Positions 63,829-64,000 of a stretch of 64,000 bases of DNA are shown here, in pieces. The first letter of the stretch is position 1. Each line of letters opens with the position of its first letter. The DNA comes from Alcanivorax sp. 24. Lineage in GTDB: Bacteria > Pseudomonadota > Gammaproteobacteria > Pseudomonadales > Alcanivoracaceae. The position numbers and the translations under genes are program-made. The notes under the pieces were generated by a model that saw only the letters and a program-made list of their open reading frames with translations, searched no databases and had not been told where the DNA came from. The stretch is taken from positions 62,001 to 126,000 of the forward strand of contig NZ_SNUA01000007.1 in assembly GCF_004360225.1 (NCBI RefSeq), written 5' to 3'.

Positions 63829-63865
63829 TCCTGGTGTCCGTGTTAGCCGGAAAAGGAGGTAAGTC

Positions 63866-64000
63866 ATGACAGGCACATCGATGCGCGCCGGAGACGCGCT
63901 GCTGGTGGTGGATGTGCAGAACGACTTCTGCCCCGGAGGTGCCCTGCCGGTGGACGACGGTCACGCGGTGGTGCCGGTACTCAATCGCTGGATCGGCATG
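63866..64000 (+). CDS. pncA: Nicotinamidase/isochorismatase family protein, N-terminal part
   Basis: The first 45 residues, cut by the window end. ALLVVDVQNDFCPGGALPV holds the catalytic aspartate and the DFCPGGAL segment typical of nicotinamidase PncA, which deamidates nicotinamide to nicotinate for NAD salvage. A perfect AAAAGGAGGT lies 8 bases before the ATG. The rest of the protein is needed to exclude another isochorismatase-like hydrolase. Confidence 0.85.
   Translation, partial: MTGTSMRAGDALLVVDVQNDFCPGGALPVDDGHAVVPVLNRWIGM

Overview
The window is high-GC DNA from a gammaproteobacterium. Gene content (ectoine synthesis, riboflavin/NusB/ThiL/PgpA cluster, a Baeyer-Villiger-type monooxygenase with esterases, sodium/solute symporters) fits a marine, hydrocarbon-associated bacterium of the Alcanivorax/Alloalcanivorax type. 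That placement is an inference from gene content, not from a marker gene. No rRNA, tRNA, CRISPR array, prophage or transposase gene was seen.

Layout. 1-8.7 kb: a GFA-family protein, then ribE-ribBA-ribH-nusB-thiL-pgpA on the plus strand, followed by xseB-ispA-dxs on the minus strand (FAD, thiamine and isoprenoid precursors). 9.4-19.6 kb: a chaperone-usher fimbrial operon flanked by a divergent OmpR-type regulator and by LysM-FecR and CHASE2 histidine kinase genes, so pilus and sensory genes look like one unit. 20.1-29.4 kb: a DUF4212/SSS symporter pair, a cNMP-CBS-DUF294 protein, a DnaQ-like exonuclease, an SSS-fused hybrid kinase and a convergent LuxR-type regulator, resembling the CrbS/CrbR (MxtR/ErdR) acetate-switch module. 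29.7-34.2 kb: ectR-ectA-ectB-ectC with a clear sigma70-type promoter, divergent from another SSS symporter.

34.2-45.7 kb: the most striking block. folE2, a small outer-membrane barrel, a His-rich lipoprotein, a ZnuD-like TonB-dependent receptor preceded by a Zur-box-like palindrome, a DUF2946-like protein, yidD, and then cysS, hisI and thrS outside their usual housekeeping contexts. Together they read as a zinc-limitation island (zinc uptake plus backup copies of zinc-linked enzymes). A two-part PTPS/QueD-like protein lies 5 kb away.

46.1-57 kb: c-di-GMP-type signalling proteins (GAF-HD-GYP, GGDEF), LysR and Arc-like regulators, and assorted single genes. 57-62.7 kb: an SDR-esterase-monooxygenase cluster with a divergent AraC regulator. 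Its SDR gene is broken by a 317-bp repeat element, and a second esterase-like protein lacks the catalytic serine. 62.8-64 kb: a LEA2 lipoprotein, a macrodomain protein and the start of a nicotinamidase-family gene.

Intergenic DNA is unusually rich in dispersed palindromes of at least four families. Two families keep their inverted arms complementary while the arm sequence differs from copy to copy. The roughly 300-bp family carries a 9-nt variable cassette at the same place in both ends of each copy, and I regard this as the most unusual sequence-level observation here.
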